Source: Methanobacteriota archaeon (lineage in GTDB: Archaea; Halobacteriota; Methanosarcinia; Methanosarcinales; Methanosarcinaceae). From it: 51,697 bases of DNA. The stretch's first letter is position 1. Each line of letters starts with the position of its first letter. Shown here piece after piece: positions 9,081 to 18,289 of the stretch. The notes under the pieces are model-generated. The model was not told the DNA's origin. It saw nothing but the letters and a program-made list of their open reading frames with translations, and did no database searches. Location of the stretch: the NCBI GenBank assembly GCA_016841265.1, contig JAENZL010000027.1:1-51697 (forward strand), read 5' to 3'. Made by a program: the position numbers and the translations under genes.

Positions 9081-10069
9081 GCAAATGTTCCTCAAACTGC
9101 TTGTAATTCGTATTTTCACATATTAAAACGTACTTTCTCAGTTTTCCTTTTCTACGCCAGGAAGTATATAATTATTGTTAATTATATAATAGTAACTGTT
9201 GAAAAAACATCTCCTGTTGTATCCTGAAATTGAATTGTCGGACAGTCTCTGAAGGTAGAGGTATTCATGGCAACTCATATTTTTTTATTGTTAGCTTCGA
9301 ATATTCATCCATATTCTTTTAAAAATAATTGCCAGATTCCGATATACCCGTATGAAGACATGTGAGGATTCATATAACGTCCCAGGAAAAAAGAAAAAGA
9401 GCGCTGACATTTAGGAAGTTCGGACTGAAAAAAAACAGTATCAAAAGAAGTCATAAAAATTGACAGAGGCATTAATAAGAGTTAATGAGAGTTAAGCATT
9501 ATTAGAGTTCCCTTACCATTAAGACAATAAGATAACATTAGAAAGATGCAATAATATTAGAATATTGCATTAAAAATATAGAGATGGGATAACTAAATGG
9601 AATAAAAATAACATTAGTTGCTACATATATTTACAAAAGTAATATATAGGATGTATACATAGTACATCTTGCGTTCTCATCCCTCACAACCCCGCTAACT
9701 AAATATTACTCCACAGGGACAAAAATAGGGACATTAGGGACAAAAAAATAGGGATCAGTGAACATACAAGACAAAAAGCAAAAGACGCGCAGCACAAAGA
9801 GTCCAATGCCTTTGTATCTCTTCCCAGAAATAAAAAGACTCATTAAAGACTCATTAAACGCCGTTTGAAGCTTCCAGGTTTTCTTGGATGGGAATGCAAA
9901 CTTTTCTTTTTTTTCAGAACTAAACCAGGATATTTTCCATCTGAACTGAATAATGATTATTTATCTCGGAGCTGGATCTTTATCATAGATCTGCAGAAAT
10001 TATGATTTGTTATTATGACTGCAGAGAAATAATAAGTTATATCTATCACCTCTCCCAGAATACCTATAC
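9081..10069. other. AT-rich intergenic region of about 1 kb
   Basis: No gene, tRNA or repeat array is recognised. Minor structures are an inverted repeat ATGCAATA-N9-TATTGCAT at 9546-9570 and a short direct repeat of AGGGACAAAAATAGGG near 9715-9752. Undetected small RNAs are possible. A TATA-like AAGTTATATCTA at about 10031-10042 precedes the gene at 10070. Confidence 0.5.
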
Positions 10070-10486
10070 ATGGAAACTGAAGAGAAATTTGAGGCAGGAA
10101 AAGTTGCAGAAACAATAATCAGCTGGTATGATGCAATCAAAGTGGAGCCTGAAGACCGGGAAAATTTCATGATACTTTTGAAAGTTGCCATTACTAACCC
10201 AACCTTCCACATGGAGATTTGCGAAGAGGCCGGAAAACTCAATTATGAAAAACTTGCAGGTTTTATCCGGGGGGACATAGAAGGAATAGAACAGTTAATG
10301 AAAGACAAAAGCAAATATTTCAACAAAGCTCTCCACAGGGAAGTAACTAAGTTCAAAAGCTACCTTGGCAAATATTTAGAATCAATACCTAAAGGAGAAA
10401 CTTCAGAGCTTGAGAAGAAGGAACAAACCATCCAAAACGTTGCAGAAGAATACTCTGCAATCATCGAAGAACTTTCCGCAGAATAA
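10070..10486 (+). CDS. Small alpha-helical hypothetical protein
   Basis: A 138-residue protein, rich in Glu and Lys, predicted to be mainly helical and soluble, with no signal peptide or membrane segment. I do not recognise a family. The C-terminal third (residues about 105-138) is a likely amphipathic helix or coiled coil. A TATA-like sequence about 30 bp before the ATG and the absence of a clear ribosome-binding site suggest a leaderless transcript. It is followed after 200 bp by a small winged-helix gene. The coding frame is credible because codon use matches neighbours, but the function is unknown. Confidence 0.6.
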   Translation: METEEKFEAGKVAETIISWYDAIKVEPEDRENFMILLKVAITNPTFHMEICEEAGKLNYEKLAGFIRGDIEGIEQLMKDKSKYFNKALHREVTKFKSYLGKYLESIPKGETSELEKKEQTIQNVAEEYSAIIEELSAE

Positions 10487-10683
10487 GCAAATAATCATTT
10501 TTCAAGCAAACTTTTCGGAATGAAAAGCCCTTCACCCTGGAAACAAGCCTGAAAAATGAATATCAGGATGCAGGAAGCCTGGAAAAAACAAAATCATTAT
10601 AAAAGACCTCAAAATAAGTATAAAATCAACCCTTCCAATCTTCAAAAATATGATAACTTCATTGTAACAGGGTGGTCCGAACC

Positions 10684-10986
10684 ATGGAAGAAAAAGACGA
10701 AATTGACCTGTTTCTCGACTCGCAGGAAAAAACGGAAGAAGAACTGCTACAGGAAAAGTGTGAAAGGACATACAATGCGGCTTCCAATCCGATACGCAGA
10801 GATATCGTCCGCGGGATTTGTTTCCTCGGAAAGACAACGGAAGAACTCCTGAACGAAACCGACCTCGATGAAGCCACTTTAAAATTCCATACACAGGTCC
10901 TGATAAACGCAGATTTTATATTTCAAGATGAAAAAGAAGTCTACAAACTGACCGAACTGGGGTTGCAAGTTCTCCCGAAACTTTAA
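10684..10986 (+). CDS. Small winged-helix-like protein
   Basis: About 100 residues. An acidic N-terminus (residues 1-30) is followed by a helix-turn-helix-like segment with NPIRRDIVRGI, TTEELLNETDLDEATLKFHT and a wing-like EKEVYKLTELGLQVL, as in ArsR/HxlR-type folds. The ATG at 10684 has GGTGG upstream; a GTG at 10672 in the same frame is the alternative. It resembles the protein at 12911 in size, acidic head and layout (the two helices and LT...G ending), so the two are probably distant paralogs flanking the CobW-like GTPase. DNA binding is inferred from fold appearance only. Confidence 0.62.
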   Translation: MEEKDEIDLFLDSQEKTEEELLQEKCERTYNAASNPIRRDIVRGICFLGKTTEELLNETDLDEATLKFHTQVLINADFIFQDEKEVYKLTELGLQVLPKL

Positions 10987-11510
10987 CCATTTTTTAAATA
11001 AATTCACTCTTTTTAAAGACTTAAAACCTCAAAATATCCAGTGGAAAGGCTTTTTCGGCAATCAGAACCCACTCAAACCTTTCAAACAAAGGTGGTTCGG
11101 GGTGGATGTATACGGGGGAAAAAGTGTCTCATGCAGAAGCTTTAGCAACCTGTACATGACACGAAGAGATGTGCATGAAACTAAGGAAATTAGAAACCCT
11201 CCCATGCCGGTTACACCTAAGTTATTGACTATCAAAATGTATCCCTATGTTCTTATTTCTCCGTTCCCGGGAGCTAAAAAATAACGGGAGAGGGAAAACC
11301 GTGTAGGGAAATTCGGTCAGGATAAATAGGGTCATGACGAAGAATCTGCATATTTTATATATTGGTAAATATATTCATTTAGTAATAGTACACGTCGTTA
11401 ACATTTCATATAACATATCCGAATTAACCCATTAGTACTGAACTTCTTTACAATGTCCAGTCACTACAACATTCCAATTTACAAAAAATCAGCGAAGGGA
11501 AGGAAAAACA
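10987..11510. other. Intergenic region upstream of the CobW-like gene
   Basis: Contains a partial copy of the TTTCCAGTGGAAAT element at 11035-11058 and AT-rich TATA-like sequence at about 11350-11375. The only long frame (11102-11284) has no protein-like features and is not called. Confidence 0.5.
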
Positions 11511-12581
11511 ATGGAAGTAATGATCATAGGAGGTTTTCTTGGCAGCGGGAAAACCACCACCATACTGAAACTCAGCAGGCGGCTGAGTGATTCAGGAAAG
11601 CGGATCGCCATCATCGTAAACGAGATTGGAGAAATCGGGCTTGACGGAGAAAACCTGTCTAGTACCGGCGTCACAACCAGAGAACTGACCAGTGGCTGCA
11701 TCTGCTGCACACTTAGAATCAGCATGCAGTACACTCTCCAGACCCTGGAAGAAGAGTTCAAGCCGGATGTGGTCATCATCGAGCCTACGGGAATTGCCTT
11801 CCCGGGGCAGATCAGAGAAGAAATCGGAAATATGGGACTTTCCGAACTGTCCTTTTCCCCTGTGGTGACCCTGGTAGACCCCTGCCGTTTCGGGACCGAA
11901 GTCAGTGAGATCCCCAAATTCATTGAGACCCAGATAAGGGAAGCTGAAATCCTGGCCATAAATAAGGTGGACACGGCTCCCGGAGAACGGGTTCTTGCCA
12001 CGGAAAAGATGCTTATTGGCCTGAACAGTGAAGCCAGAATCCTCAAATTATCTGCAAAACTGGGAGACGAACCATTCGAAAACCTGCTCAGTCACCTTGC
12101 AGTTCCGGGACTTGAAAAACCCTCTTCAGAGAAACAAAACTCCATTGAAGTCTCAGAAGTTTCGACATTTTCAACCCGTTATGCCCTGGATTCCGCCCTT
12201 GCCCCGGAAAAAGGCATTGACCTTGCGCAAGAGACCCTGCTAAGTATCAGGAATCAGGTAAGTGAAATAAACCCGGAATTCATAGGTCATGTGAAGCTTT
12301 CCATCAAACTCCCTGAATCCGTAGTCAAAGGCAGCGTAACCTCCTCGAAAGAGAACCCTCAGGTGGAGCTGGTCCTGAACCGGAAGAGTGAAAAACCCGA
12401 ATTGAGACTGCTTTCCGCAATCACAAAAGTCCCTACAGAAGAGCTGACGGAAATCGTAGAAAGGTCCATAGAAGGCAAACTCCGGGAAGCAGGGGTCCCA
12501 TTCGAAAAAATGGAGCAGAAAGGACATGAACACGGGCACGGAACAAGAGTGGGCATGAACACGCTCGTGAAGTCAGAATAA
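11511..12581 (+). CDS. CobW/P47K-family GTPase (putative metallochaperone)
   Basis: A G3E-family GTPase thought to deliver or handle metal ions. Walker A is GSGKTTT (residues 11-17), the metal-binding box is GCICC (Cys63, Cys65, Cys66), the EPTG switch lies near 91-94, and NKVD (151-154) confers guanine specificity. The C-terminus ends in a His-rich GHEHGHG stretch, a further possible metal site. At 356 residues it is typical of CobW proteins with a C-terminal domain. A purine-rich GGAAGG precedes the ATG. It stands between two small winged-helix proteins, not inside a cobalamin operon. Metal (Co, Zn or Ni) cannot be told from sequence; in Methanosarcina such proteins may serve corrinoid methyltransferase systems, which is inference. 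Confidence 0.85.
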   Translation: MEVMIIGGFLGSGKTTTILKLSRRLSDSGKRIAIIVNEIGEIGLDGENLSSTGVTTRELTSGCICCTLRISMQYTLQTLEEEFKPDVVIIEPTGIAFPGQIREEIGNMGLSELSFSPVVTLVDPCRFGTEVSEIPKFIETQIREAEILAINKVDTAPGERVLATEKMLIGLNSEARILKLSAKLGDEPFENLLSHLAVPGLEKPSSEKQNSIEVSEVSTFSTRYALDSALAPEKGIDLAQETLLSIRNQVSEINPEFIGHVKLSIKLPESVVKGSVTSSKENPQVELVLNRKSEKPELRLLSAITKVPTEELTEIVERSIEGKLREAGVPFEKMEQKGHEHGHGTRVGMNTLVKSE

Positions 12582-12910
12582 GCTTTGGAAAAGTGGAACA
12601 TAAAAATTAACACCATGAGCATTGAGCTGATTTACTTAACTGCCTCGCAACCAAGAGTTTTCACTACCACTTAAGACCTGCCCCGTCACTCGTAAAGCAG
12701 AAAAATTCAGTACTCATATCCCCTGAAAAAGCAGGGATCTTAGAAGAAACGTCAGTGTTTTATCCCAAAAACTTTGCAAAAATACCGGGTTTTTGCAAAA
12801 GAGTTTCTCTGCTTGAGAAAAAACAGCTAAAAAAAAGATTGTGAATTAAAAAAACAGAAATAGTATGATGATTAAAAACTCTATATCTGAAAAATACATG
12901 GAGTATCGAT
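12582..12910. other. Intergenic region with a perfect hairpin
   Basis: The notable element is a perfect inverted repeat at 12773-12799, TTTGCAAAAA and TTTTTGCAAA around the loop TACCGGG, about 110 bp before the next gene. It could be a terminator-like hairpin or an operator. Nothing else is recognised. Confidence 0.5.
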
Positions 12911-13228
12911 ATGCAAGAAGAAGAAGACGAACTTGAAGCCTACATAAATTCTGAGAAGGAGCCAAGTGAAGCTGAAGCTGTTAAAAAAGACCATGTAATG
13001 ATGGGAAAGGTCGCCCTGAATTCAGAGAGGAGAAAACTCGTGAGGATTGTAGGTTTTTCCGGAATAAAAAAAGAAGAATTAAAGGAGAAATCAGGCCTTA
13101 ATGACTTCATGTATAAATACCACATGGACTTCTTGCTCAAGGAAGAGATCCTTAAGGACGAAGGGGGAAAATATCACCTGACGACCCCCCAGGGAATTAC
13201 AGTACATGAGTCAGGATTAAGGATTTAA
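12911..13228 (+). CDS. Small winged-helix-like protein
   Basis: A 105-residue protein with an acidic head (residues 1-25) and a helix-turn-helix-like body: SERRKLVRIVGFSGIKKEEL, a second helix in GLNDFMYKYHMDFLL, and a wing-like GGKYHLTTPQG. It lacks a signal peptide or cysteine motif. GGAG lies 7 bases before the ATG. It probably belongs to the same small family as the gene at 10684. Function and DNA target are unknown. Confidence 0.65.
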   Translation: MQEEEDELEAYINSEKEPSEAEAVKKDHVMMGKVALNSERRKLVRIVGFSGIKKEELKEKSGLNDFMYKYHMDFLLKEEILKDEGGKYHLTTPQGITVHESGLRI

Positions 13229-13697
13229 GGGCCAGAGGGTTAAAAGCTGGAGTCCTAATTGAAGCCAGAATACTGAAAAAAGGGCCTGGAAATCGAAATC
13301 AAATTCAAGAAAATAGCCCTGGGCAGAGACAAAAGGAAAAAGTTCATTCTTTTTTAGATTTATTCCTCTTTGAATTCCATACATATAATTACCTTAATGA
13401 GATTGCCCTAATGGATTTATACCGATTTCATTCAGTGAATTATTCCTTTTAAATCCATACGTTCATTTCTATTCATTTCATTCCATACATAGGGAAATAT
13501 AATTTTTGAGATCATGCGGCACCTTTTATCATTCAAACCTGTGGACTCGCTTTTTGCTAAAAAGCGATAAGTTTTTATGTATTTCTGAATAATGGCGTAA
13601 TGATTAAGTTTTCGATATTCTATGGAAGTTTCAAAAACGCCCCTGTCTAATTTCCAGAATATATATCGAATGATAAACAAACGGAGTGTGAATAAAT
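13229..13697. other. Intergenic region upstream of ferredoxin
   Basis: Contains degenerate CATTTC/CATACAT motifs at about 13370-13495 and a perfect hairpin at 13548-13566 (CGCTTTTT-GCT-AAAAAGCG). A TATA-like GAATATATATCG at about 13655-13666 fits a start of transcription just before the ferredoxin ribosome-binding site. Confidence 0.5.
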
Positions 13698-13880
13698 ATG
13701 CCAGCAATAGTTAACGAGGAAGAATGTTCCGGATGCGGAACCTGTGTCGATGAATGCCCCTCTGAAGCAATCACCCTTAACGATGACAAGGGAATCGCAG
13801 TCGTTGATCAGGACGAATGTGTAGAATGTGGTGCATGTGAAGAAGCATGCCCGAACGACGCAATCAAGGTAGAAGAATAA
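13698..13880 (+). CDS. 2[4Fe-4S] ferredoxin
   Basis: Small electron carrier of 60 residues with two CX2CX2CX3CP motifs ([12 protein letters not shown] and [12 protein letters not shown]), each ligating one [4Fe-4S] cluster with exchange of the fourth cysteine, as in clostridial-type ferredoxins. The protein is acidic, typical of Methanosarcina ferredoxins that serve CO dehydrogenase, formylmethanofuran dehydrogenase and the Ech or Rnf complexes. GGAG lies 12 bases before the ATG. It is followed by a strong hairpin plus T-tract terminator, so it is probably transcribed as a single gene. Which redox partner it serves cannot be told from context. Confidence 0.93.
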   Translation: MPAIVNEEECSGCGTCVDECPSEAITLNDDKGIAVVDQDECVECGACEEACPNDAIKVEE

Positions 13881-13892
13881 AACAAGTAGCTT

Positions 13893-13929
13893 GGAATAAT
13901 TATTTATTCCATTTTTCTTTTTCCTTTTT
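13893..13929 (+). terminator. Hairpin and T-tract after ferredoxin
   Basis: GGAATAA-TTAT-TTATTCC forms a perfect 7-bp stem, followed by a run of T-rich sequence (13912-13929) interrupted only by single C residues. Confidence 0.65.
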
Positions 13930-13967
13930 ATCGAATTATTTCTTTCTCTACGGAGGTATTTTTTTAG

Positions 13968-14996
13968 ATGGCAGCAGTTAAAGCGGGTATTTTAGGCGCC
14001 ACCGGCGCTGTAGGGCAACGGTTCATAGAAGCACTGGCAAACCATCCCTGGTTTGAGATAACAGCCCTTGCAGCATCCGAGAGAAGCGCCGGAAAAACGT
14101 ATGAAAACGCAGCCAACTGGAGGCTGGACACACCGATGCCGGAAAACGTTGCCGACATCGAAGTGGTTCCTGTGAACCCGAAAACCGTAGACGCCGACGT
14201 GGTCTTTTCGGCTCTCCCTGCAGACCTTGCTCTCACTGTCGAACCGGACTTTGCAAAAGCCGGCTTTGCAGTTGCAAGCAACGCCTCAGCCTACAGGATG
14301 GAAACAGACATCCCCCTTGTAATCCCCGAGGTAAACCCCGAACATCTGGGACTCCTTGAAGTCCAGCAGGACAACAGGGGATGGGACGGATATATCATCA
14401 CAAATCCCAACTGCTCCACCATCGTCATGACAGTGAGCCTGAAACCCCTGATGCAGTTCGGGCTCGAATCCATCCAGGTCGCTACAATGCAGGCAATCTC
14501 TGGAGCCGGGTTTGCCGGGATCCCGGCAATGGCAATCTACGACAATGTGGTCCCATACATAGGAAACGAAGAGGATAAAATGGAGACCGAACCCCTGAAA
14601 CTCCTTGGAGAATTCAACGGTGCGGAAATTTTACCTGCGGACATAAAAGTCAGCGCTTCCTGCCACAGGGTCCCGGTAATTGACGGGCACACGGAAGCCA
14701 TCTGGACAGGCATGGAAGCAAAACCCAGCCCCGAGGAAGTAAGGGAAGCTTTCCTGAACTTTGACCCGAAACTGGGAGACCTCCCCTCAGAACCCGCAAA
14801 GGCCCTTATCGTGCGGGACGAAGTAGACCGGCCCCAACCACGCCTGGACCGCAACATGGGCAACGGCATGAGCGTCTCCGTTGGCCGGATCAGGGAAGGC
14901 ATCCGCTATATAGCAATGGGGCACAACACAATCCGCGGAGCCGCGGGGGCAAGTGTCCTGAATGCGGAACTCCTGCACTCCATGGGAAAGCTCTGA
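13968..14996 (+). CDS. asd: Aspartate-semialdehyde dehydrogenase
   Basis: Reduces aspartyl phosphate to aspartate semialdehyde with NADPH, for lysine, methionine and threonine synthesis and, in methanogens, for the ADH synthase of the aromatic pathway (6237). Residues 7-17 ([11 protein letters not shown]) form the NADP-binding turn; NPNCST places the catalytic cysteine at Cys149; SGAGFAGIP and [11 protein letters not shown] supply further substrate-binding and catalytic residues including the active-site histidine. 342 residues matches the archaeal/fungal type. GGAGGT precedes the ATG by 9 bases. A hairpin at 15013-15033 follows the gene. Confidence 0.95.
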   Translation: MAAVKAGILGATGAVGQRFIEALANHPWFEITALAASERSAGKTYENAANWRLDTPMPENVADIEVVPVNPKTVDADVVFSALPADLALTVEPDFAKAGFAVASNASAYRMETDIPLVIPEVNPEHLGLLEVQQDNRGWDGYIITNPNCSTIVMTVSLKPLMQFGLESIQVATMQAISGAGFAGIPAMAIYDNVVPYIGNEEDKMETEPLKLLGEFNGAEILPADIKVSASCHRVPVIDGHTEAIWTGMEAKPSPEEVREAFLNFDPKLGDLPSEPAKALIVRDEVDRPQPRLDRNMGNGMSVSVGRIREGIRYIAMGHNTIRGAAGASVLNAELLHSMGKL

Positions 14997-15012
14997 GCGC
15001 CCCGGGGAAAAC

Positions 15013-15033
15013 TGAGAGTTTTAATAACTCTCA
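15013..15033. terminator. Hairpin between convergent asd and larC
   Basis: TGAGAGTT-TTAAT-AACTCTCA is a perfect 8-bp stem 17 bp after asd. It sits between convergent genes and could act on both strands; no long T-tract follows directly. Confidence 0.45.
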
Positions 15034-15081
15034 ATTCCCATTTCCAACATCTACCCAACCCTATCCTACATTTAAAAAAGG

Positions 15082-16272
15082 TTAGGAAAAAAATTTCCAG
15101 GCGACCTCTTCTGCTCTTCTCATTACCTCTTTGACCGGAGTACCACACTTTCTTGCAACCATTTTACAATCTTCAAACTCCGCAGAGATGTTGAGCAAAA
15201 CCCCATCGGTATCCCTGGCAACCTTGACCGCAACTTCGAAATATTCCCCCCCTATATCGAGATTCACTTTTTCGATCTTCCGGGCAGCCATCAGCCGGTG
15301 CCGGGCAGGAACTACCCTGATCCCCAGGGAACCGGTCTCGACAATGATTTTCCGGGCAAGTTTGCCGCTGTCCTCGGGTTTGCATATGACCTTGATGACA
15401 TGGGCAGGCCGGCCCTTTTTCATGGTTGCGGGAATAATCACAACGTCCCGGGCGCCCATGGCTAGAAGTTCCTCATAGAGGTTGCCGAGCACTTCCCCGC
15501 TCACATCGTCAGCATTGGTCTCCAGGACCTCTATAGTATCCTGAATCAGGCAGGAGTCGGGCTCGGAAAGTACGCCCTGGAGGACGTTAGGCCCCGGAAG
15601 GTCGGCATCGCCGGCCCCGTACCCGATTGAGAGGGACCGTCCCTGGGGGAAAGCTTCCACAGGCCTTGCAAAATGGGCAAGGATGGCAGCCCCTGTGGGA
15701 GTTAACAACTCTTTTTGCACGCTGCTGCCCTTAAAATAGAGCTTCCCGGACCTGAGGATCTCAAGGGTTGCCGGAGCAGGGACCGGGAGAGTCCCATGGG
15801 CGGATTCGACTGTGCCGCTGCCCACGTTTATAGGGGTACAGTAAATGTAATCACAGCCCAGGGCATGGATAGCAGCCGACGAACCGATGACATCGGCGAG
15901 CGCGTCGCTTTGCCCAACCTCGTGGAAGTGCAGGTCTGCAAGGTCGGAATACCCGTGAACCGCAGCTTCGGCTTCAGCCATCTTTGCAAAGATGTCAAGG
16001 GCGCTCCCCTCCACGCGGGGGGGCAGCTTTGCGGATTTTATTATGTCTACGAGTTCCGGGTATTTCCGGACCTTTTCCTTTTCCGGGACTACTATCCGCA
16101 CATCAAGGGCTTTTATTCCCTTTTTTTGCACTTCCCGGATGTCCACGGACACTTCTACGGAAGCCTCTATCAATTCCCGGACGTACTGCCGGTCTGCCCC
16201 GAGGTCAAGGGCACAGCCAAGGATCATGTCCCCGGCAGCCCCTGAAAAAGGATTGAAAATCAACGCTTTCAT
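15082..16272 (-). CDS. larC: LarC-type nickel insertase (pincer cofactor synthesis)
   Basis: Member of the DUF111/LarC family, which in Lactobacillus inserts nickel into the pyridinium dithiocarboxylate precursor to finish the nickel-pincer cofactor, using CTP. N-terminal FNPFSGAAGDMILG, the histidine-rich DLHFHEVGQSDALADVIG and the ETNADDVSGEVLG junction are diagnostic; here LarC is one continuous frame, whereas in Lactobacillus plantarum it is split into C1 and C2 by programmed frameshift. The ATG at 16272 has AGGA five bases upstream and fits the family start better than the one at 16302. It lies 62 bp downstream of larB, in one operon. LarE and a LarA-type racemase are not in the window, so the final user enzyme is unknown. 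Confidence 0.88.
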   Translation of the reverse strand: MKALIFNPFSGAAGDMILGCALDLGADRQYVRELIEASVEVSVDIREVQKKGIKALDVRIVVPEKEKVRKYPELVDIIKSAKLPPRVEGSALDIFAKMAEAEAAVHGYSDLADLHFHEVGQSDALADVIGSSAAIHALGCDYIYCTPINVGSGTVESAHGTLPVPAPATLEILRSGKLYFKGSSVQKELLTPTGAAILAHFARPVEAFPQGRSLSIGYGAGDADLPGPNVLQGVLSEPDSCLIQDTIEVLETNADDVSGEVLGNLYEELLAMGARDVVIIPATMKKGRPAHVIKVICKPEDSGKLARKIIVETGSLGIRVVPARHRLMAARKIEKVNLDIGGEYFEVAVKVARDTDGVLLNISAEFEDCKMVARKCGTPVKEVMRRAEEVAWKFFS

Positions 16273-16334
16273 GAAATTCCTGCCTGCTCCTGAATATTCC
16301 ATTTATTCCTGCCGTTCTTTCGACCTTTCGTCCT

Positions 16335-17138
16335 TCATTCCTGAGCTTCATTTTCCTGCTTAACGCCGGTTCCTGCAGCAACTGCGATCATATTCGCTAT
16401 ACGGGCCGCAAAGGCTCCGGCTACAAAGCCGGCGTCAATGTTCACAACCGATAGGATGGAGCAGGACTGGAGCATCGCCAAAAGGGCAGCTTTTCCCCCA
16501 CCTCCGGCCCCGTAGCCGGTGGAAACTGGCAGCCCGATTACGGGCACATCCACAAGCCCGGACACAACCGTCGGGAGAGTCCCTTCCCTTCCTGCGGCAA
16601 CAACGATCGCTCCCGGGTTCCTGGCTTTGAGCTTCTGAAGTTCAGGAATTAACCTGTGGATGCCTGCGACTCCCACATCGTACACCGCAACGGTTTCACA
16701 GCCCATCTCAGAAGCCACGACCCTGGCCTCCTCTGCTGCTGGGATGTCCGCCGTGCCTGCGGAGATGATACCGACAACCCCTCCGGTTCGTGGTGCAGGG
16801 GTCCCATTGTGGACAACCACGGTTCGGGCTCGCCTGTTCCACTCAAGTTTCTCTGGCGGAAATGCTTCCCTGAGAGCTTCCACATGCCTGTCCGAAACCC
16901 TGGTTATCAGGGTTCTCCCACTTCCCTCAACCATGACTTTTGCAATCTCCACAACGTCCCCGGGCTCCTTGCAGTCGGCAAGGACTGCTTCAATCACACC
17001 GGTCCGGCTCTTGCGATGGGAGTCGAGTTTCGCAATGTTCGAATAGGAAACAAAACCCAGACCCCGGGCCTGCTGTTCTGCTGCTTCAAGGTCCAGTTTT
17101 CCGTCCTTAACAGCTTTTAAAATATCGATTAGATCCAT
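16335..17138 (-). CDS. larB: LarB-type pyridinium-3,5-biscarboxylate synthase
   Basis: PurE-related carboxylase/hydrolase that makes pyridinium-3,5-biscarboxylate from nicotinic acid adenine dinucleotide, the first step of nickel-pincer cofactor synthesis. The 267 residues have the LarB layout: a helical N-terminal part (about 1-110), then a PurE-like Rossmann domain with GIISAGTADIPAAEEA, VYDVGVAGIHR, VVAAGREGTLPTVVSGL and the glycine-rich STGYGAGGGGKAALLAML. It is the first gene of a larB-larC operon. The older annotation would be NCAIR mutase or PurE-like protein; pairing with larC supports LarB. Confidence 0.88.
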   Translation of the reverse strand: MDLIDILKAVKDGKLDLEAAEQQARGLGFVSYSNIAKLDSHRKSRTGVIEAVLADCKEPGDVVEIAKVMVEGSGRTLITRVSDRHVEALREAFPPEKLEWNRRARTVVVHNGTPAPRTGGVVGIISAGTADIPAAEEARVVASEMGCETVAVYDVGVAGIHRLIPELQKLKARNPGAIVVAAGREGTLPTVVSGLVDVPVIGLPVSTGYGAGGGGKAALLAMLQSCSILSVVNIDAGFVAGAFAARIANMIAVAAGTGVKQENEAQE

Positions 17139-17458
17139 GTACCACCTTAATATACCCAGAGATTAACAACACACTTAAAGCAGTATTCAGTATTCGGTAT
17201 TCGGCTTTCAGTAATCCACTATCTGTTATATGGCTGCTACAATCTGCAGTCAGTGGCCTGTTATATGTAGAACGTAATCCGTAACCAGTAACCTGTTATA
17301 TGGAAAACGTAATTAGCAACCTGTAATCTGCAATCCATGATATATATGACCTGGGATCTTTAGGGTCTTTTCGTTATTTGGGATTTTTGGTGGTTCCCGG
17401 AGGAAGCGATCCATCGATAAGTTTAAAAGCGAAATACAGTTAATGAGTAAAGATTATC
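17139..17458. other. Divergent intergenic region with degenerate repeats
   Basis: Between divergent larB and pyrH. From about 17185 to 17335 it contains imperfect repeats of CCTGTTATATG, AACGTAATC and GTATTCGG words. A TATA-like AAGTTTAAAAG at about 17418-17428 precedes pyrH by about 35 bp. Confidence 0.5.
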
Positions 17459-18160
17459 ATGCTCATAGTATTATCCCTAGGCGGCTCAATTCTCGCAAAA
17501 GATCTCGATCCGAATCGTTTTTTAAAGTACGCAGAAGCCCTTCAAAAGCTTTCTGAAAAACACGACCTGATAGTGGTAACCGGGGGCGGGGAAGCTGCCC
17601 GGAACTACATAGCAACTGCCCGCACGATAGGGGCGGACGAAGTGACCTGCGACTTCATTGGCATCGAAATCACCCGCCTGAACGCAAGGCTCCTGATCTC
17701 GGCACTCGGCCCCGAAGCTTACCCGGAAATCCCGACCAGCTACATGGAAGCCGCAAAAGCTCTGGAGTCCGGGAAAATTGTGGTCATGGGAGGAATCACC
17801 CCGGGACAGACCACGGACGCGGTCTCGGCAATCCTGGCAGAATTCCTGCGGGCGGACCTGCTGACAATCGCAACCTCCATCGATGGCGTCTACTCCTCAG
17901 ACCCTAATGGCGATCCGGATGCCAAAAAATACGATATAATCTCTCCAGAAGAACTCATCAACATCGTGATGTCCATCGAAATGAAGGCGGGCTCGAAGTC
18001 CCCGGTAGATCCCGTAGCCGCAAAAATCATTGAAAGATGCAAACTCGACGCCCTGGTAATGGACGGGCGGGACCCTGCCCTGCTTGAAAAGGTACTTGGC
18101 CCCGAGACAGCAGAGAAATCCGTAATTTCTTGCGGGACCTGGATCACAGCAAGGAAATAA
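17459..18160 (+). CDS. pyrH: UMP kinase
   Basis: Phosphorylates UMP to UDP with ATP in pyrimidine nucleotide synthesis. At 233 residues it is the archaeal short form of the amino-acid-kinase family. Visible motifs are LSLGGSILA (residues 5-13), VVTGGGEAARNYI, VMGGITPGQTTDAVSAILAE and the nucleotide-binding ATSIDGVYSSDPN, followed by a GSKSPVDPVAAKII segment. No clear ribosome-binding site precedes the ATG and a TATA-like element lies about 35 bp upstream, suggesting a short or absent leader. It stands upstream of, but apparently not co-transcribed with, the exported-protein/ABC operon. Confidence 0.93.
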   Translation: MLIVLSLGGSILAKDLDPNRFLKYAEALQKLSEKHDLIVVTGGGEAARNYIATARTIGADEVTCDFIGIEITRLNARLLISALGPEAYPEIPTSYMEAAKALESGKIVVMGGITPGQTTDAVSAILAEFLRADLLTIATSIDGVYSSDPNGDPDAKKYDIISPEELINIVMSIEMKAGSKSPVDPVAAKIIERCKLDALVMDGRDPALLEKVLGPETAEKSVISCGTWITARK

Positions 18161-18289
18161 AGCCCTTTATTCCCCTCGAAACATCAAAACTTAAACATAG
18201 AGGTTCCTACATATATTCATATTGCAGAGAGCCAGACAGGGAGGCAGTCCCTGGTTCCCGGCAATTTTCAAAATGAGGAGGAACAGGGC

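Noticed and set aside
11102-11284. 60-codon frame upstream of the CobW-like gene
   Set aside because: No ribosome-binding site, no domain, and it overlaps repeat-derived intergenic DNA.
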